64,000 nt of DNA from Tunturibacter psychrotolerans (GTDB taxonomy: Bacteria > Acidobacteriota > Terriglobia > Terriglobales > Acidobacteriaceae). The notes below the pieces were generated by a model. That model did no database searches. It was given only the letters and a program-made list of their open reading frames with translations, and was not told where the DNA came from. This document shows positions 33,892 to 42,609 of the stretch, one piece after another; position 1 is the stretch's first letter, and each line of letters opens with the position of its first letter. Location: positions 4,650,001-4,714,000 of the forward strand of contig NZ_CP132942.1 of NCBI RefSeq assembly GCF_040359615.1, given 5' to 3'. Made by a program: the position numbers and the translations under genes.

Positions 33892-35805
33892 TTAAGTCTT
33901 GCGACGACGCCCAGCCTCGGCTCTCGCGTTCCCCATCGGCGTCCACAAACCCGACATCGCAAACGCAGAATGGATCAACGCAATGTGCGATAACGCCTGG
34001 GGAAAATTTCCCACCATGCGCTTTCCCACCGGATCGTACTCCTCCGACAACAAACCCACATCGTTGCGTAGCGCCAGCAGCCGGTCAAACATCGCCTTCG
34101 CATCTTCCTTCCGACCAATCAACCACAGATTCGTAACCAGCCAAAAGCTGCACGCCAGAAACGCTCCCTCACTTCCAGCCAGCCCATCCTTGGTCTTCTT
34201 CGTGTCGTACCGTTCGACGAATCCATCCTTCATCAGCCGTTTCTCGATCGCCTCCACTGTCCCGATAATCCGCGGATCGTCCATCGGCAAAAATCCCACC
34301 AGCCCAATCCGTAGGCACGAAGCATCCAGTTGCTTCGACCCATACGACTGAACAAAGCTATTCAGTTTTTTATCGAATCCTTTCCTGCAAATCTCCCTAT
34401 GCAACATCTCGCGATTCTTCTTCCATCGCTTCACGTCCCCCTTGCCATCAAACTGTTCATGGTGTCGGATCGCCCGATCGAGCGCCACCCACGCCATCAC
34501 CTTAGAGTGAGTAAAGTGTTGCGCCCCTCCACGCGTTTCCCATATCCCTTCATCCGGGTTCTCCCAAATCTTGCACAGATGATCCGTCAACGAAGCCTGC
34601 ATCGAACTCGCCGAAACGCGAATCTCATCTTCGGCCTGCGGAATTCGCGACAGAGCCGATGACACCTCGCCGAACACATCCAGCTGAAACTGATCCACCG
34701 CCGCGTTCCCGATCCGAACCGGGCTTGAACCTTCATACCCCGGCAACCAATCTGCTTCCCACTCCACCAACTGCCGCTCTCCACAAATTCCATAGATCGT
34801 CTGCACCTGGTCGGGAGCCCCTGCAATCGCGCGCAGCAACCATTTGCGCCACTCCACCGCCTCGTCCATATAGTTGGCATGCATCAGAATCAGCAGCGTA
34901 AACGCAGTATCCCGCAGCCAGCAGTAGCGATAGTCCCAGTTCCGCGGCCCGCCAATCTTTTCAGGCAGCGAAGTCGTCACCGCCGCCACAATCCCTCCCG
35001 ACGGCCGATACGTCATCGCCTTCAGCGTGATCAGAGACCGCTCGACCGCCTCTTTGTATGGGCCGGTATAAGCATTCCTCTTGCTCCACTTAGTCCAGAA
35101 TCTCTCTGTCTCCGCATACGCCTTCTCTGTCGAGAGTTCAGGCGGAGCTTTCTCAAGAGAAGAGGAGTTCGTCAACGTAAAGGTCATCGTCTGGCCTTTA
35201 CGCACCGTAAAGTCACTCCGCGTGGTCATCCCTTCTCCACGCAACTTCGCCCTCGTCCTCAACGTAATCATGTCCATGCCAGCAATCGCGCGCAATCCAT
35301 CCGCGGTGCGCGTCACCCACGGAATTGTTCGTCCATAATCAAACCGGATGGCAAGATCCATCTGCATCGCCACCCGTCCTCGAAGACCCCGCACCATCCT
35401 CACAACGTGTGAGTGCTTCTCTCGCGGCGGCATAAAGTCGGTCAGGCAGACCTCTCCCTCTCTCGTCTCAAAGGTCGTCTGCACAATCAACGTAGACCCC
35501 ACATACTCCCGCCGAATCGCCTTCACCTTACCCTTCGGCGCAATCTTCCAGAACCCATGATCACTTGTGCCCAGCAGCGCGGCGAAACACGCGGCCGCAG
35601 GAAACGAGGGCCAGCACAGCCAGTCGATCGAGCCTTCCCTCGAGACCAGCGCCGCCGTCTCACAGTCCCCGATCATGCAATAGTCTTCGATTCTCGAACC
35701 GTGCAGCGGACCGGTCTCTTTCTTCTTCGGCTCTGCCACAACTCCTCCCACAGATGTTGCCTTTGCCTTGCCGTTGCTGTTGTCTTTGCCTTTCTTGTTT
35801 GTCAT
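33892..35805 (-). CDS. Glycoside hydrolase family 15 protein (glucoamylase/trehalase-like)
   Basis: 637 residues. N-terminal beta-sandwich (about 35-250: IEDYCMIGDCETAALVSREGSIDWLCWP) then an (alpha/alpha)6 barrel with NWDYRYCWLRDTAFTL, DQFQLDVFGE, LDRAIRHHE and, near the end, the catalytic-base region LSEEYDPVGKRMVGNFPQALSH. The GNFPQA.SH ending is shared with bacterial GH15 trehalases and glucoamylases. It hydrolyses alpha-glucosides; beside treYZ, trehalase or maltodextrin trimming is plausible. The first about 32 residues are Lys-rich and low complexity (MTNKKGKDNSNGKAK...), and their codons coincide with a dispersed intergenic repeat, so the true N-terminus may lie further in (for example just before IEDYCMIGD). 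Confidence 0.87.
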   Translation of the reverse strand: MTNKKGKDNSNGKAKATSVGGVVAEPKKKETGPLHGSRIEDYCMIGDCETAALVSREGSIDWLCWPSFPAAACFAALLGTSDHGFWKIAPKGKVKAIRREYVGSTLIVQTTFETREGEVCLTDFMPPREKHSHVVRMVRGLRGRVAMQMDLAIRFDYGRTIPWVTRTADGLRAIAGMDMITLRTRAKLRGEGMTTRSDFTVRKGQTMTFTLTNSSSLEKAPPELSTEKAYAETERFWTKWSKRNAYTGPYKEAVERSLITLKAMTYRPSGGIVAAVTTSLPEKIGGPRNWDYRYCWLRDTAFTLLILMHANYMDEAVEWRKWLLRAIAGAPDQVQTIYGICGERQLVEWEADWLPGYEGSSPVRIGNAAVDQFQLDVFGEVSSALSRIPQAEDEIRVSASSMQASLTDHLCKIWENPDEGIWETRGGAQHFTHSKVMAWVALDRAIRHHEQFDGKGDVKRWKKNREMLHREICRKGFDKKLNSFVQSYGSKQLDASCLRIGLVGFLPMDDPRIIGTVEAIEKRLMKDGFVERYDTKKTKDGLAGSEGAFLACSFWLVTNLWLIGRKEDAKAMFDRLLALRNDVGLLSEEYDPVGKRMVGNFPQALSHIALIHSAFAMSGLWTPMGNARAEAGRRRKT

Positions 35806-35827
35806 CCCCGAAGGGATCCGCTGTTGC
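35787..35827. repeat. REP-like palindromic repeat, copy A
   Basis: The core GTCATCCCCGAAGGGATCC (35801-35819) continues as GCTGTTGC. The same core recurs at 38260 and 42367. With the 42.4-kb copy it also shares about 18 bases of left flank (TTGCCTTTCTTG). The GATCCCTTCGGGGAT-type arms can form a short hairpin. The CAT at 35803-35805 is the complement of the annotated GH15 start codon, so the repeat crosses into that gene. Confidence 0.75.
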
Positions 35828-36204
35828 CGTCAGTCTTCTCCCGCCACCGGCCCATCTTTCTTCCTACCCATCCCAAACGCCTCCAGCCTTCCCGGGTATT
35901 TACAGTGCCAGCAACCACATATGCCACTTAGCGCATCTGTTTAAGGAGTGATCGCAAAAGAGTAGATGCACAAACGACGAACTCATGGAATGCGCCGAAC
36001 CATGCCGGTAAAAATAATAATCCCACAACCAGCCCTCCCCAAATCTGGGCACCCTTCGCTCGACCACTCGCGCCGCCTCGAAATCGGCAGTACACTCACG
36101 GCAGACCACATCTGCAAAGTGCATCCCGAAACCACCGAAACCTTCCGTCAGATACCCGGAATCTGAGCCGCCACTAACCGACCCGAGAAAGTCCAGATCG
36201 TACG
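35806..36204. other. Intergenic region between divergent GH15 and glycosyltransferase-like genes
   Basis: About 400 bases holding the right part of repeat copy A and the promoters of two divergent genes, neither recognisable with confidence. A short plus-strand frame at 35966-36166 (66 residues) ends LTADHICKVHPETTETFRQIPGI split here as TADHICKV and HPETTETFRQIPGI, which faintly resembles a shortened helix-turn-helix excisionase-like domain; it lacks a clear ribosome site and is not called as a gene. Confidence 0.4.
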
Positions 36205-37407
36205 ATGGCCTCCGCGCAGACAAATATCGACCTCACCTCGAACGCCATGACCTCGACGACCGCAACCGGCAGTCTGCTCATCAGCCTCGGCTCCCTCCCG
36301 CAGGAAGCCTTCGAGGCCACTCTCGCCAACCTCGCCCTTGCGTTTCCCAACGACACGGTCCTGGTCGCCACACCGGACGCCGCACCTCAACTCTCTTCCG
36401 GCAGTCCGCTCCGCCTCATTCCATACACACCGACCGCAGTCTCCGCTACCCCCTGGGTCCTCACAGCAGCCGACTATCTCAACGCGTACAAACTCGCGCA
36501 GGAGAACAACGCCGCTACCTGTCTCCTCCTCGGCGCTGAGTGCCAGTCCCTCCGCCCCGAAGCCATTCGCGCTCTCGCAAAATCTGCACTCACCTCCGAC
36601 CTCTCCGTCGCCCACTACGATCTCGGCCCCCGCGAAGGCCTCGCCAACTCTGCGATCCTCTACCCTGTCACCCGCGCCCTCTTCGGCACACGCCCCCGCT
36701 TTCCTCTCGCCCTCGACCTCGGCCTCTCTCTCCGCATGGCCGGCCGTCTCGCCAACATCGCACAACGTTCCGCCGCCACCTCGCAGGACGACTCCTTCCT
36801 CTGGCCACTCGCCGAAGCGGCCTCGGCCAACTTCACCATCACCGAGGTTGAGGTCACCCCACGCACCATTCCGCAACCCAGCGCACGCGATCTCAACAGC
36901 CTGTTCGGCCTCATCGCCGGCTCCTTCTTCTCCGACATCGACGCCAAGGCCTCCTTCTGGCAGCGCGCCCGTGGCACTCATCCCGCCCCGATCCTTCCCC
37001 AAACCGCCTCCGTCTCCGAGCCCCCCGACATCGCACCCATGCTCGAAGCCTTCCGCCTCGCCTATACCAACCTCCACGAGATCTGGTCGCTCGTCCTGCC
37101 ACCCAACTCGCTCCTCGGACTCAAAAAGCTCTCCATCCTGCAGCCCGAAAACTTCCGCATGCCCGACAATCTCTGGGCCCGCATCGTCTACGACTTCGTC
37201 CTCGCCTATCGCCTCCGCACCATCAACCGCGGTCACCTTCTCGGAGCGCTCACGCCCCTCTATCTCGCCTGGGTCGCCTCCCATCTCACTCTTATCAGCA
37301 CAGGCACTGCGCCCGAAAAACACATTCAGGATCTCGCCGTCGCATTTGAAGCCGACAAACCCTATCTCGTATCACGCTGGCGCTGGCCAGACCGCTTCAA
37401 TCCATAG
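36205..37407 (+). CDS. Glycosyltransferase-like protein (GT-A, glucosyl/mannosylglycerate synthase-like), key motif altered
   Basis: 400 residues, no signal peptide or clear membrane helix. The C-terminal third (LWARIVYDFVLAYRLRTI, LLGALTPLYLAWVASH, DKPYLVSRWRWPDRFNP) recalls a group of GT-A glycosyltransferases related to synthases of glucosyl- or mannosylglycerate, compatible solutes. From memory of that group, an Asp-rich metal motif would be expected near residue 110; here the corresponding stretch reads LLLGAECQSLRPEAI with no DxD, and the next conserved aspartate region reads FPLALDLGLS. It may therefore be inactive or use another mechanism. It precedes an MscS-related gene by 48 bases and faces the trehalose genes. 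Assignment is moderate to weak. Confidence 0.55.
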   Translation: MASAQTNIDLTSNAMTSTTATGSLLISLGSLPQEAFEATLANLALAFPNDTVLVATPDAAPQLSSGSPLRLIPYTPTAVSATPWVLTAADYLNAYKLAQENNAATCLLLGAECQSLRPEAIRALAKSALTSDLSVAHYDLGPREGLANSAILYPVTRALFGTRPRFPLALDLGLSLRMAGRLANIAQRSAATSQDDSFLWPLAEAASANFTITEVEVTPRTIPQPSARDLNSLFGLIAGSFFSDIDAKASFWQRARGTHPAPILPQTASVSEPPDIAPMLEAFRLAYTNLHEIWSLVLPPNSLLGLKKLSILQPENFRMPDNLWARIVYDFVLAYRLRTINRGHLLGALTPLYLAWVASHLTLISTGTAPEKHIQDLAVAFEADKPYLVSRWRWPDRFNP

Positions 37408-37455
37408 ACATCAAGCGGCAACTAATAGGCCAGCAACCCGTAAGGAGACCCTCTC

Positions 37456-38202
37456 ATGTGGCAACAAGTCGAACAGGCACTTCGCCAATCCACTCACCAG
37501 GTCCTCTTCAAACTGGCGAGCTTTCTCCCGGCTCTCATCGCACTTCTGCTTGCGCTCGTCATCATGACCGCCATCGGCATGGGCCTCGCCGCGCTTCTCC
37601 GCCGCAGCCTCACCGCGGCCAAGTTCGACGAGCGTCTCGCCCGCAACTCCTCGGCCACCATCTCCGACTGGTCCCCCGCCCATAGCCCCACCGCGCTGCT
37701 CGCCCGTGTCGTCTTCTGGGGCTGCGTCGCCATCGGCTGTTTCATCGGCATCTCGGCATTCGACGCCGCCTTCCCCGGCGAATCCCAAATCTCTCTCTTC
37801 GTCCTTCCCTACCTCACCCACTCCATCGGAGCCGTCCTCCTCCTCATCGCCGGCACTCTCATCGCGCGCTTCCTCGAGCGCTCAGTCCTCATCGGCGCCG
37901 TCAACGCAAAGCTCCAGTACGCTCGCTTCCTCTCTCTCGGCATCAAGTGGCTCGTCCTGGTCCTTACCGCCGCCATGGTTCTTGACCACCTCCAGATCGG
38001 CGGCGCCGTCGTCGAGCTCGCCTTTGGAATCCTCTTCGGAGGCATCGTCCTCACCCTCGCTCTCGCCGTCGGCCTTGGCTCCCGCGACATCGTCAGCCGC
38101 TCGCTCGAACGCAGCGCCGATCTCCGCTCCAACCTCGACCCCATTCCCGGCGACCCCGACTACAAATCCTCCACGACCTCCGAACCCCTGCGCCACTTCT
38201 AG
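37456..38202 (+). CDS. Mechanosensitive-channel-related membrane protein (conserved TM helix type)
   Basis: 248 residues with an AAGGAG ribosome site. It starts with an amphipathic segment (WQQVEQALRQST), then at least four hydrophobic helices: about 22-45, 78-95, 120-140 and 155-205. Segments such as ILFGGIVLTLALAVGLGSRDIVSRSLER and RFLERSVLIGAV match the conserved TM-helix repeat of MscS-related proteins, but the cytosolic beta domain of full MscS is absent. It is an inner-membrane protein, possibly a small osmotic-release channel. Position directly behind the osmolyte-type glycosyltransferase supports a role in osmotic response. Confidence 0.75.
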   Translation: MWQQVEQALRQSTHQVLFKLASFLPALIALLLALVIMTAIGMGLAALLRRSLTAAKFDERLARNSSATISDWSPAHSPTALLARVVFWGCVAIGCFIGISAFDAAFPGESQISLFVLPYLTHSIGAVLLLIAGTLIARFLERSVLIGAVNAKLQYARFLSLGIKWLVLVLTAAMVLDHLQIGGAVVELAFGILFGGIVLTLALAVGLGSRDIVSRSLERSADLRSNLDPIPGDPDYKSSTTSEPLRHF

Positions 38203-38259
38203 CAATTTCAAGCGTCCAGTGCGCCTAAATCCAGTGCGAGCATTTTTGTCGTTCTGGCT

Positions 38260-38286
38260 GTCATCCCCGAAGGGGATCCGCTGTTC
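38260..38286. repeat. REP-like palindromic repeat, copy B
   Basis: The core GTCATCCCCGAAGGGGATCC then GCTGTTC, with perfect ATCCCC/GGGGAT arms around GAA. It lies in the 279-base gap between the MscS-related gene and the S53 peptidase. It matches copies A (35801) and C (42367) through the core but not their left flank. Confidence 0.75.
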
Positions 38287-38481
38287 CTTGACTCCGCTCT
38301 CACACCTCGCTGCTGCTCTCTCGCCGTTCACCTCCGCTCACTATCCCTTCAGGCGTAGCGAATAATTGTCTAACTCTGCTTCCATCCGCAACGACGCAGG
38401 CATAGTATGGGTTTTCGCGAATCTCGCTCCACTCATCGGCCCCTCACTACCAATTCATCCGCAAATCGAGAGGACCACCCC

Positions 38482-40230
38482 ATGGCGACGAAAAAGAAAT
38501 CCACTCCTCACATCTCTGCCTCCCCTCGCACCGTACTTCCCGGCAGCGAAAAGTCTGCCTTCGTTCAAACCGCAGACGAAAAGCCCGCGCCCTCTGGCAC
38601 CAGAATCACCGTCTCGGTCGTCGTCCGCCGCAAGACCCCTCTCAAGGCCGCCAACCGCACCGGCAAACAGCGCCTCACCCACGCCCAGTACAAGAAAAAC
38701 CATGGCGCCGATCCAGCCGCGGTAAAGCTCGTCCGCACCTTCGCCAAGGAGTTCGGCCTCACCGTCGCGCCCGACACCCCCGGCCCCGAGCGCCGCACCC
38801 TCAAGCTCATCGGCACCATCGCTGCCATGCAGAAGGCCTTCGGCGTCACCCTCGTCCACAAGAATCACGAAGGCACCACCTACCGTGTCCGCGAAGGCAG
38901 CATCACCCTCCCCAGCGAACTCGTCGGCCCCATCGAAGCCGTCCTCGGTCTCGACAACCGCCCGCAAGCCCAGCCCCACTTTCGCATCGCAGGCGAAGCC
39001 GGCGACATCACCGCCAACATCGCCCAGGCCGGAGGCTTCGCCCATCCTCACGCCAGTGGCGCCAACACCTCCTACTCGCCCATCCAGGTCGCACAGCTCT
39101 ACCAGTTCCCCGCGAACGCCACTGCCGCAGGCCAAACCATCGGCATCATCGAGCTAGGCGGCGGCTACAAAACCACCGACCTCACGACCTACTTCAAATC
39201 CCTCGGCCAGAAGGCCCCCAAAGTCAAAACCGTCTCCGTCGACGGCGGCAAAAACAGCCCCAGCAACGCCAACAGCGCCGACGGCGAAGTCATGCTCGAC
39301 ATCGAGGTCGCCGCCGCCGTCGCACCCGGCGCCAACATCGTCGTCTACTTCACCCCCAACACCGACCAGGGCTTCATCGACGCCATCGCCACCGCCGTCC
39401 ACGACACCACAAACAAACCCAGCGTCATCTCCATCAGCTGGGGCGGCCCCGAATCCAGCTGGACAGCACAGGCCATGACCGCACTCGACGCCGCCTGCCA
39501 ATCCGCCGCCGCCCTCGGCATCACCATCACTGTCGCCGCCGGAGACAACGGCTCCACCGACGGCCTCACCGACGGCCAGAACCACGTCGACTTCCCCGCC
39601 TCCAGCCCCCACGTGCTCGCCTGCGGTGGAACCAAACTCGAAGCCAGCGGCTCCTCCATCAGCTCCGAGGTCGTCTGGAACGAGCTCACCAACAACGAAG
39701 GCGCAACCGGCGGCGGCGTCAGCAACTTCTTCCCGCTCCCGTCCTGGCAGGCAAACTCCAACGTCCCCGCCCCCACCAACTCCGCAGGTGGCCGCGGCGT
39801 CCCCGACGTCTCCGGCGACGCCGACCCCTCCACCGGCTACATCATCCGCGTCGACGGCAAGAACATGGTCATCGGCGGCACCAGCGCCGTCGCGCCTCTC
39901 TGGGCCGGACTCATCGCCGTCGCCAACGCGCAGAACGGAACCTCCGCCGGCTTCATCCAACCCGCCATCTACGCCGCCAAAGGCAAAGCAGCCTTCAACG
40001 ACATCACCTCCGGCACCAACTACTCCGGCTCTCCCACAGGCTTCACCGCCGGCCCCGGCTGGGACGCCTGCACCGGCCTCGGCTCCCCCATCGGCACAAA
40101 ACTCATCACCGTAGTAAACCCTTCGTCTACATCCTCCGCCAAATCCAAAGGCAGCAAAAAGAAACCAATCAGAAAGCGCGCCGCGAAAAAATCCCCCATC
40201 AGCAGAGGTAAGCCGTCAAGGTCTCGATAG
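38482..40230 (+). CDS. S53 peptidase (pro-kumamolisin / sedolisin family)
   Basis: 582 residues from the ATG at 38482 (MATKKKSTPH), with GAGAGG upstream; an upstream in-frame ATG at 38407 lacks such support. An N-terminal activation domain (about 40-185, with TLKLIGTIAAMQKAFGV) is followed by a subtilisin-like catalytic domain. The Ser-Glu-Asp triad is complete: Glu and Asp in DGEVMLDIEVAAA, oxyanion Asp in VAAGDNGST, and Ser in GGTSAVAPLWAG. These are acid-active endopeptidases, usually secreted, but no signal peptide is visible at this start. The last 30 residues form a very basic tail (SAKSKGSKKKPIRKRAAKK), unusual for the family. Confidence 0.9.
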   Translation: MATKKKSTPHISASPRTVLPGSEKSAFVQTADEKPAPSGTRITVSVVVRRKTPLKAANRTGKQRLTHAQYKKNHGADPAAVKLVRTFAKEFGLTVAPDTPGPERRTLKLIGTIAAMQKAFGVTLVHKNHEGTTYRVREGSITLPSELVGPIEAVLGLDNRPQAQPHFRIAGEAGDITANIAQAGGFAHPHASGANTSYSPIQVAQLYQFPANATAAGQTIGIIELGGGYKTTDLTTYFKSLGQKAPKVKTVSVDGGKNSPSNANSADGEVMLDIEVAAAVAPGANIVVYFTPNTDQGFIDAIATAVHDTTNKPSVISISWGGPESSWTAQAMTALDAACQSAAALGITITVAAGDNGSTDGLTDGQNHVDFPASSPHVLACGGTKLEASGSSISSEVVWNELTNNEGATGGGVSNFFPLPSWQANSNVPAPTNSAGGRGVPDVSGDADPSTGYIIRVDGKNMVIGGTSAVAPLWAGLIAVANAQNGTSAGFIQPAIYAAKGKAAFNDITSGTNYSGSPTGFTAGPGWDACTGLGSPIGTKLITVVNPSSTSSAKSKGSKKKPIRKRAAKKSPISRGKPSRSR

Positions 40231-40301
40231 AAAATAACCGACCTTCAGAGATGAAGGTCCGGTCCGCCGTGTCACTCTCACGCCGACCGCAGGAGACCAT
40301 T

Positions 40302-40577
40302 ATGCACGCCGCGCTAATGCATCTCACCATCGATCCAACGCTCGCCCCAAAGGCCGCCGAAGCCTTCAACAACGAGATCCTGCCCAAAGTAAGAACGGCA
40401 CCAGGATTCGTCTCCGGATACTGGGTCGATCCCATCAACGGCGAAGGATTTGGTTTTCTCCTCTTCAAAACCGAAGAAGACGCCGCAGCAGCAACGCCTC
40501 CGGCAACAAAATGGTCCGCTCCCGGCGTGACAATCCTGAAGACCGAGATCAGACGCGTCGCCGTCTCGATACCGTGA
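40302..40577 (+). CDS. Small ABM-like (dimeric alpha/beta barrel) protein
   Basis: 91 residues from the ATG at 40302 with AGGAGA six bases upstream. The pattern MHLTIDP, a helix EAFNNEILPKV, PGFVSGYWVD, EGFGFLLFKTEEDAAAA and a final strand VTILKTEIRRVAV is that of antibiotic-biosynthesis-monooxygenase-type ferredoxin-fold dimers. Such proteins range from small oxygenases to stress proteins; no specific function can be given. It lies 71 bases after the S53 gene. Confidence 0.65.
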   Translation: MHAALMHLTIDPTLAPKAAEAFNNEILPKVRTAPGFVSGYWVDPINGEGFGFLLFKTEEDAAAATPPATKWSAPGVTILKTEIRRVAVSIP

Positions 40578-40663
40578 CCCAAATCGAAGTCAAATCGGTC
40601 TGGATGAGTGACTGAGCGACTTAACGCTCATTGAGAAGGCGAGCCCATCTCGAATCGTCGCGG

Positions 40664-41287
40664 TCAGAACATCAGGATACGAACTCCCAGACCGATAAAC
40701 ACGATTGGAACCAACAAGCGCCCGACACGGTTCACGGTGCTCAGGATGATTGGGTGATTTCCGAGCCACCTGCCCAACATGCACCACAAAGCAACAAAGA
40801 GCGCATACGACGTCAGGATGAACCAAAGATATTGGCGATTGACACTGAAGAAAGGGATATAGACACCCACATTGTCTGCTCCGTTAGACAGCGTGAGCAA
40901 AGCGATGGACGCAACGCTTTGTCGGGCCGCTATATTTTTCCCCTCTGCCTCGTGTCGAAACAGCAGGACTAGCTGCTTTATTCCTAGTGCAAGAGGGATG
41001 AAACCGAGTGCGCGAATCCATGGATGGGGAATTGCGAGCGCTAAAAGAAGCCCTGCACAACTTAGAAAAATGATTGCCAGAAAACCGAGATATTGGCCAG
41101 CCACGATAGTCCGCGTCGGTACGCGCCGTGCGAAAAAAACTGTCAGAAGCAGGATGTCATCGATGTTGGTCGCCGCGAATGTGGTGACAGTGGCGGTCAC
41201 GACTGATGCAAAGGCGTTCACTCCTCTCGAGGCTAGCATAGGAACGAAGCTGCTCTGACAGCGTCTGACATCCCGAAGCCATCTCAT
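40664..41287 (-). CDS. CadD-family (cadmium resistance-type) membrane transporter
   Basis: 207 residues from the ATG at 41287 with GGGAGG seven bases upstream. Six hydrophobic segments are visible. The first carries TNIDDILLLTVFF and the fourth NGADNVGVYIPFF, two acidic pseudo-repeats characteristic of CadD and related LysE-superfamily exporters. Members confer cadmium tolerance or move other cations; the substrate is inferred only from the family. No ArsR/CadC-type regulator adjoins it. Confidence 0.8.
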   Translation of the reverse strand: MRWLRDVRRCQSSFVPMLASRGVNAFASVVTATVTTFAATNIDDILLLTVFFARRVPTRTIVAGQYLGFLAIIFLSCAGLLLALAIPHPWIRALGFIPLALGIKQLVLLFRHEAEGKNIAARQSVASIALLTLSNGADNVGVYIPFFSVNRQYLWFILTSYALFVALWCMLGRWLGNHPIILSTVNRVGRLLVPIVFIGLGVRILMF

Positions 41288-41380
41288 GGAAATCCTCCCA
41301 GGCCCTCAGGGAAACGAAGCTTTCGCGGATCAAGAAAAAATCGAATAATCTCTCTCCGGCGATGCGTACACTAACTTCAC

Positions 41381-42271
41381 ATGAAGCCACGAGCCCTCAC
41401 CCTCCTGCTGCTTCTCCCCGCACTCACAGCCTCTGCGCAGCGACCCATCATCGGCATCTTCGAATCCACCTCCTCCGGCAGTGGCGACAACCTGGGCCAG
41501 CCCGGAGTCCGCGTCCTCTTCTATCAATCCGGCCGGCAATGGCGCTCCTACAACGCCACCTGTCAGGACGAAGCCTGCCTCAAAACCATCGTCCACCTCT
41601 ATCCGCCCGTGACCACATGGACCCTCGTCAAACAAGGCAAATCCGTCGCGAAAGTAGCCGCAACCACACCCACGGCCTATCACTCCTACTCCGAGATCGG
41701 CGTCCAGGCCATCACCAACCCCGCCGCCGTGCTCCACCTCGAACCGCGCCCAACACCCGACCGCCCCGACCCGCCCCACACCATCCTCGCTACCAACCTC
41801 TCCTCCCTCACCGACCCCGACAACTGGCAACCCGCCGCCGTCTTCCCACTCGACCTCACCCACGTCATCCAGGCTTTTCACAAGCTCTATCCGCAGCCAA
41901 AAAACTGCACGCAAAACACCACCAACTCACCACCGAACTACCACAGTTCCCCCTACTCAGACTCCCAGATCAAGCTGGACGCCTCCTACCTCTCGAACAA
42001 AACCAACTGGCGCATGCTCCAGATCACCCTCGGCGGCTACCTCTGCGACGGCCCACCCGATGACGCCTACGTCGATCACTGGTTCGCCATCTCACCCACG
42101 GGCGAGGTCCACCATCTTGGCCGGCTCATGCACCTCGCCGGCACCGCCGACTTCGCCCACGAAGGCCGCTCCGAACTACTCTTCCAGGTCCAGGGAGGCA
42201 ACGAAGCCGGCTACAGACTCTTCTACGACAACTTCACCCATCAAGCCCAGGACACAGTCACCTACCACTAG
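41381..42271 (+). CDS. Secreted protein of unknown function
   Basis: 296 residues with a clear signal peptide (MKPRALTLLLLLPALTASAQ, cleavage near residue 20). The mature part has no recognised domain: it starts RPIIGIFESTSSGSGDN, has a few cysteines that could pair, and contains aromatic stretches VDHWFAISPTGEVHHLG and GYRLFYDNFTHQAQDTV. Probably periplasmic or exported. Codon use is like the genes around it. It is followed by a repeat-rich intergenic region. Confidence 0.65.
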   Translation: MKPRALTLLLLLPALTASAQRPIIGIFESTSSGSGDNLGQPGVRVLFYQSGRQWRSYNATCQDEACLKTIVHLYPPVTTWTLVKQGKSVAKVAATTPTAYHSYSEIGVQAITNPAAVLHLEPRPTPDRPDPPHTILATNLSSLTDPDNWQPAAVFPLDLTHVIQAFHKLYPQPKNCTQNTTNSPPNYHSSPYSDSQIKLDASYLSNKTNWRMLQITLGGYLCDGPPDDAYVDHWFAISPTGEVHHLGRLMHLAGTADFAHEGRSELLFQVQGGNEAGYRLFYDNFTHQAQDTVTYH

Positions 42272-42295
42272 CCCACAGATGTCTTCGCTTTCGCC

Positions 42296-42420
42296 GTCAT
42301 CCTGCCCCTGAGCGTAGCTCAAGAGGAACGATCCCCGTATTTGCGTTTGCAGTTGCCTTTCTTGTTGTCATCCCCGCAAGGGGATCTGCTGTTGCAGTTG
42401 CTCTTTTCGTTGTCATCCCG
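42296..42420. repeat. REP-like repeat cluster, copy C and truncated neighbours
   Basis: The main copy is at 42367-42395 (GTCATCCCCGCAAGGGGATC, then TGCTGTTGC), preceded by TTGCCTTTCTTG as in copy A. At 42296 a related but different unit begins (GTCATCCTGCCCCTGAGCG...), and at 42412 a third, cut-off GTCATCCCG. Stretches of TTGC-spaced sequence (TTTGCGTTTGCAGTTGCC) link them. The cluster is downstream of the secreted-protein gene. Confidence 0.75.
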
Positions 42421-42609
42421 CCCGTCTCACTAGCAAAAAACACTGTCAAGCCCCTTAATCGCAAAACCCCGCGCCAATCCAGCGAAATCGCATGGCGTAT
42501 GAGTTACCTCCAACCTTCTATACTGAATACAGCGTCCGAAACCGAAAGATCAGCGTGACCCGACCCGCCTCTTTCACTTCGCCAATCGCCGGCATCTCTT
42601 TGAAAACAA

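Noticed and set aside
35966..36166. Short plus-strand frame with a helix-turn-helix-like end
   Set aside because: No convincing ribosome site, truncated compared with any known excisionase-like domain, and lies in a repeat-bearing intergenic region. Recorded in the intergenic entry only.
36338..37567. 409-residue plus-strand frame overlapping the glycosyltransferase-like gene
   Set aside because: It is almost entirely Ser/Pro/Arg-rich, the usual shifted-frame shadow of GC-rich coding DNA; the 36205 frame has balanced composition and recognisable segments.
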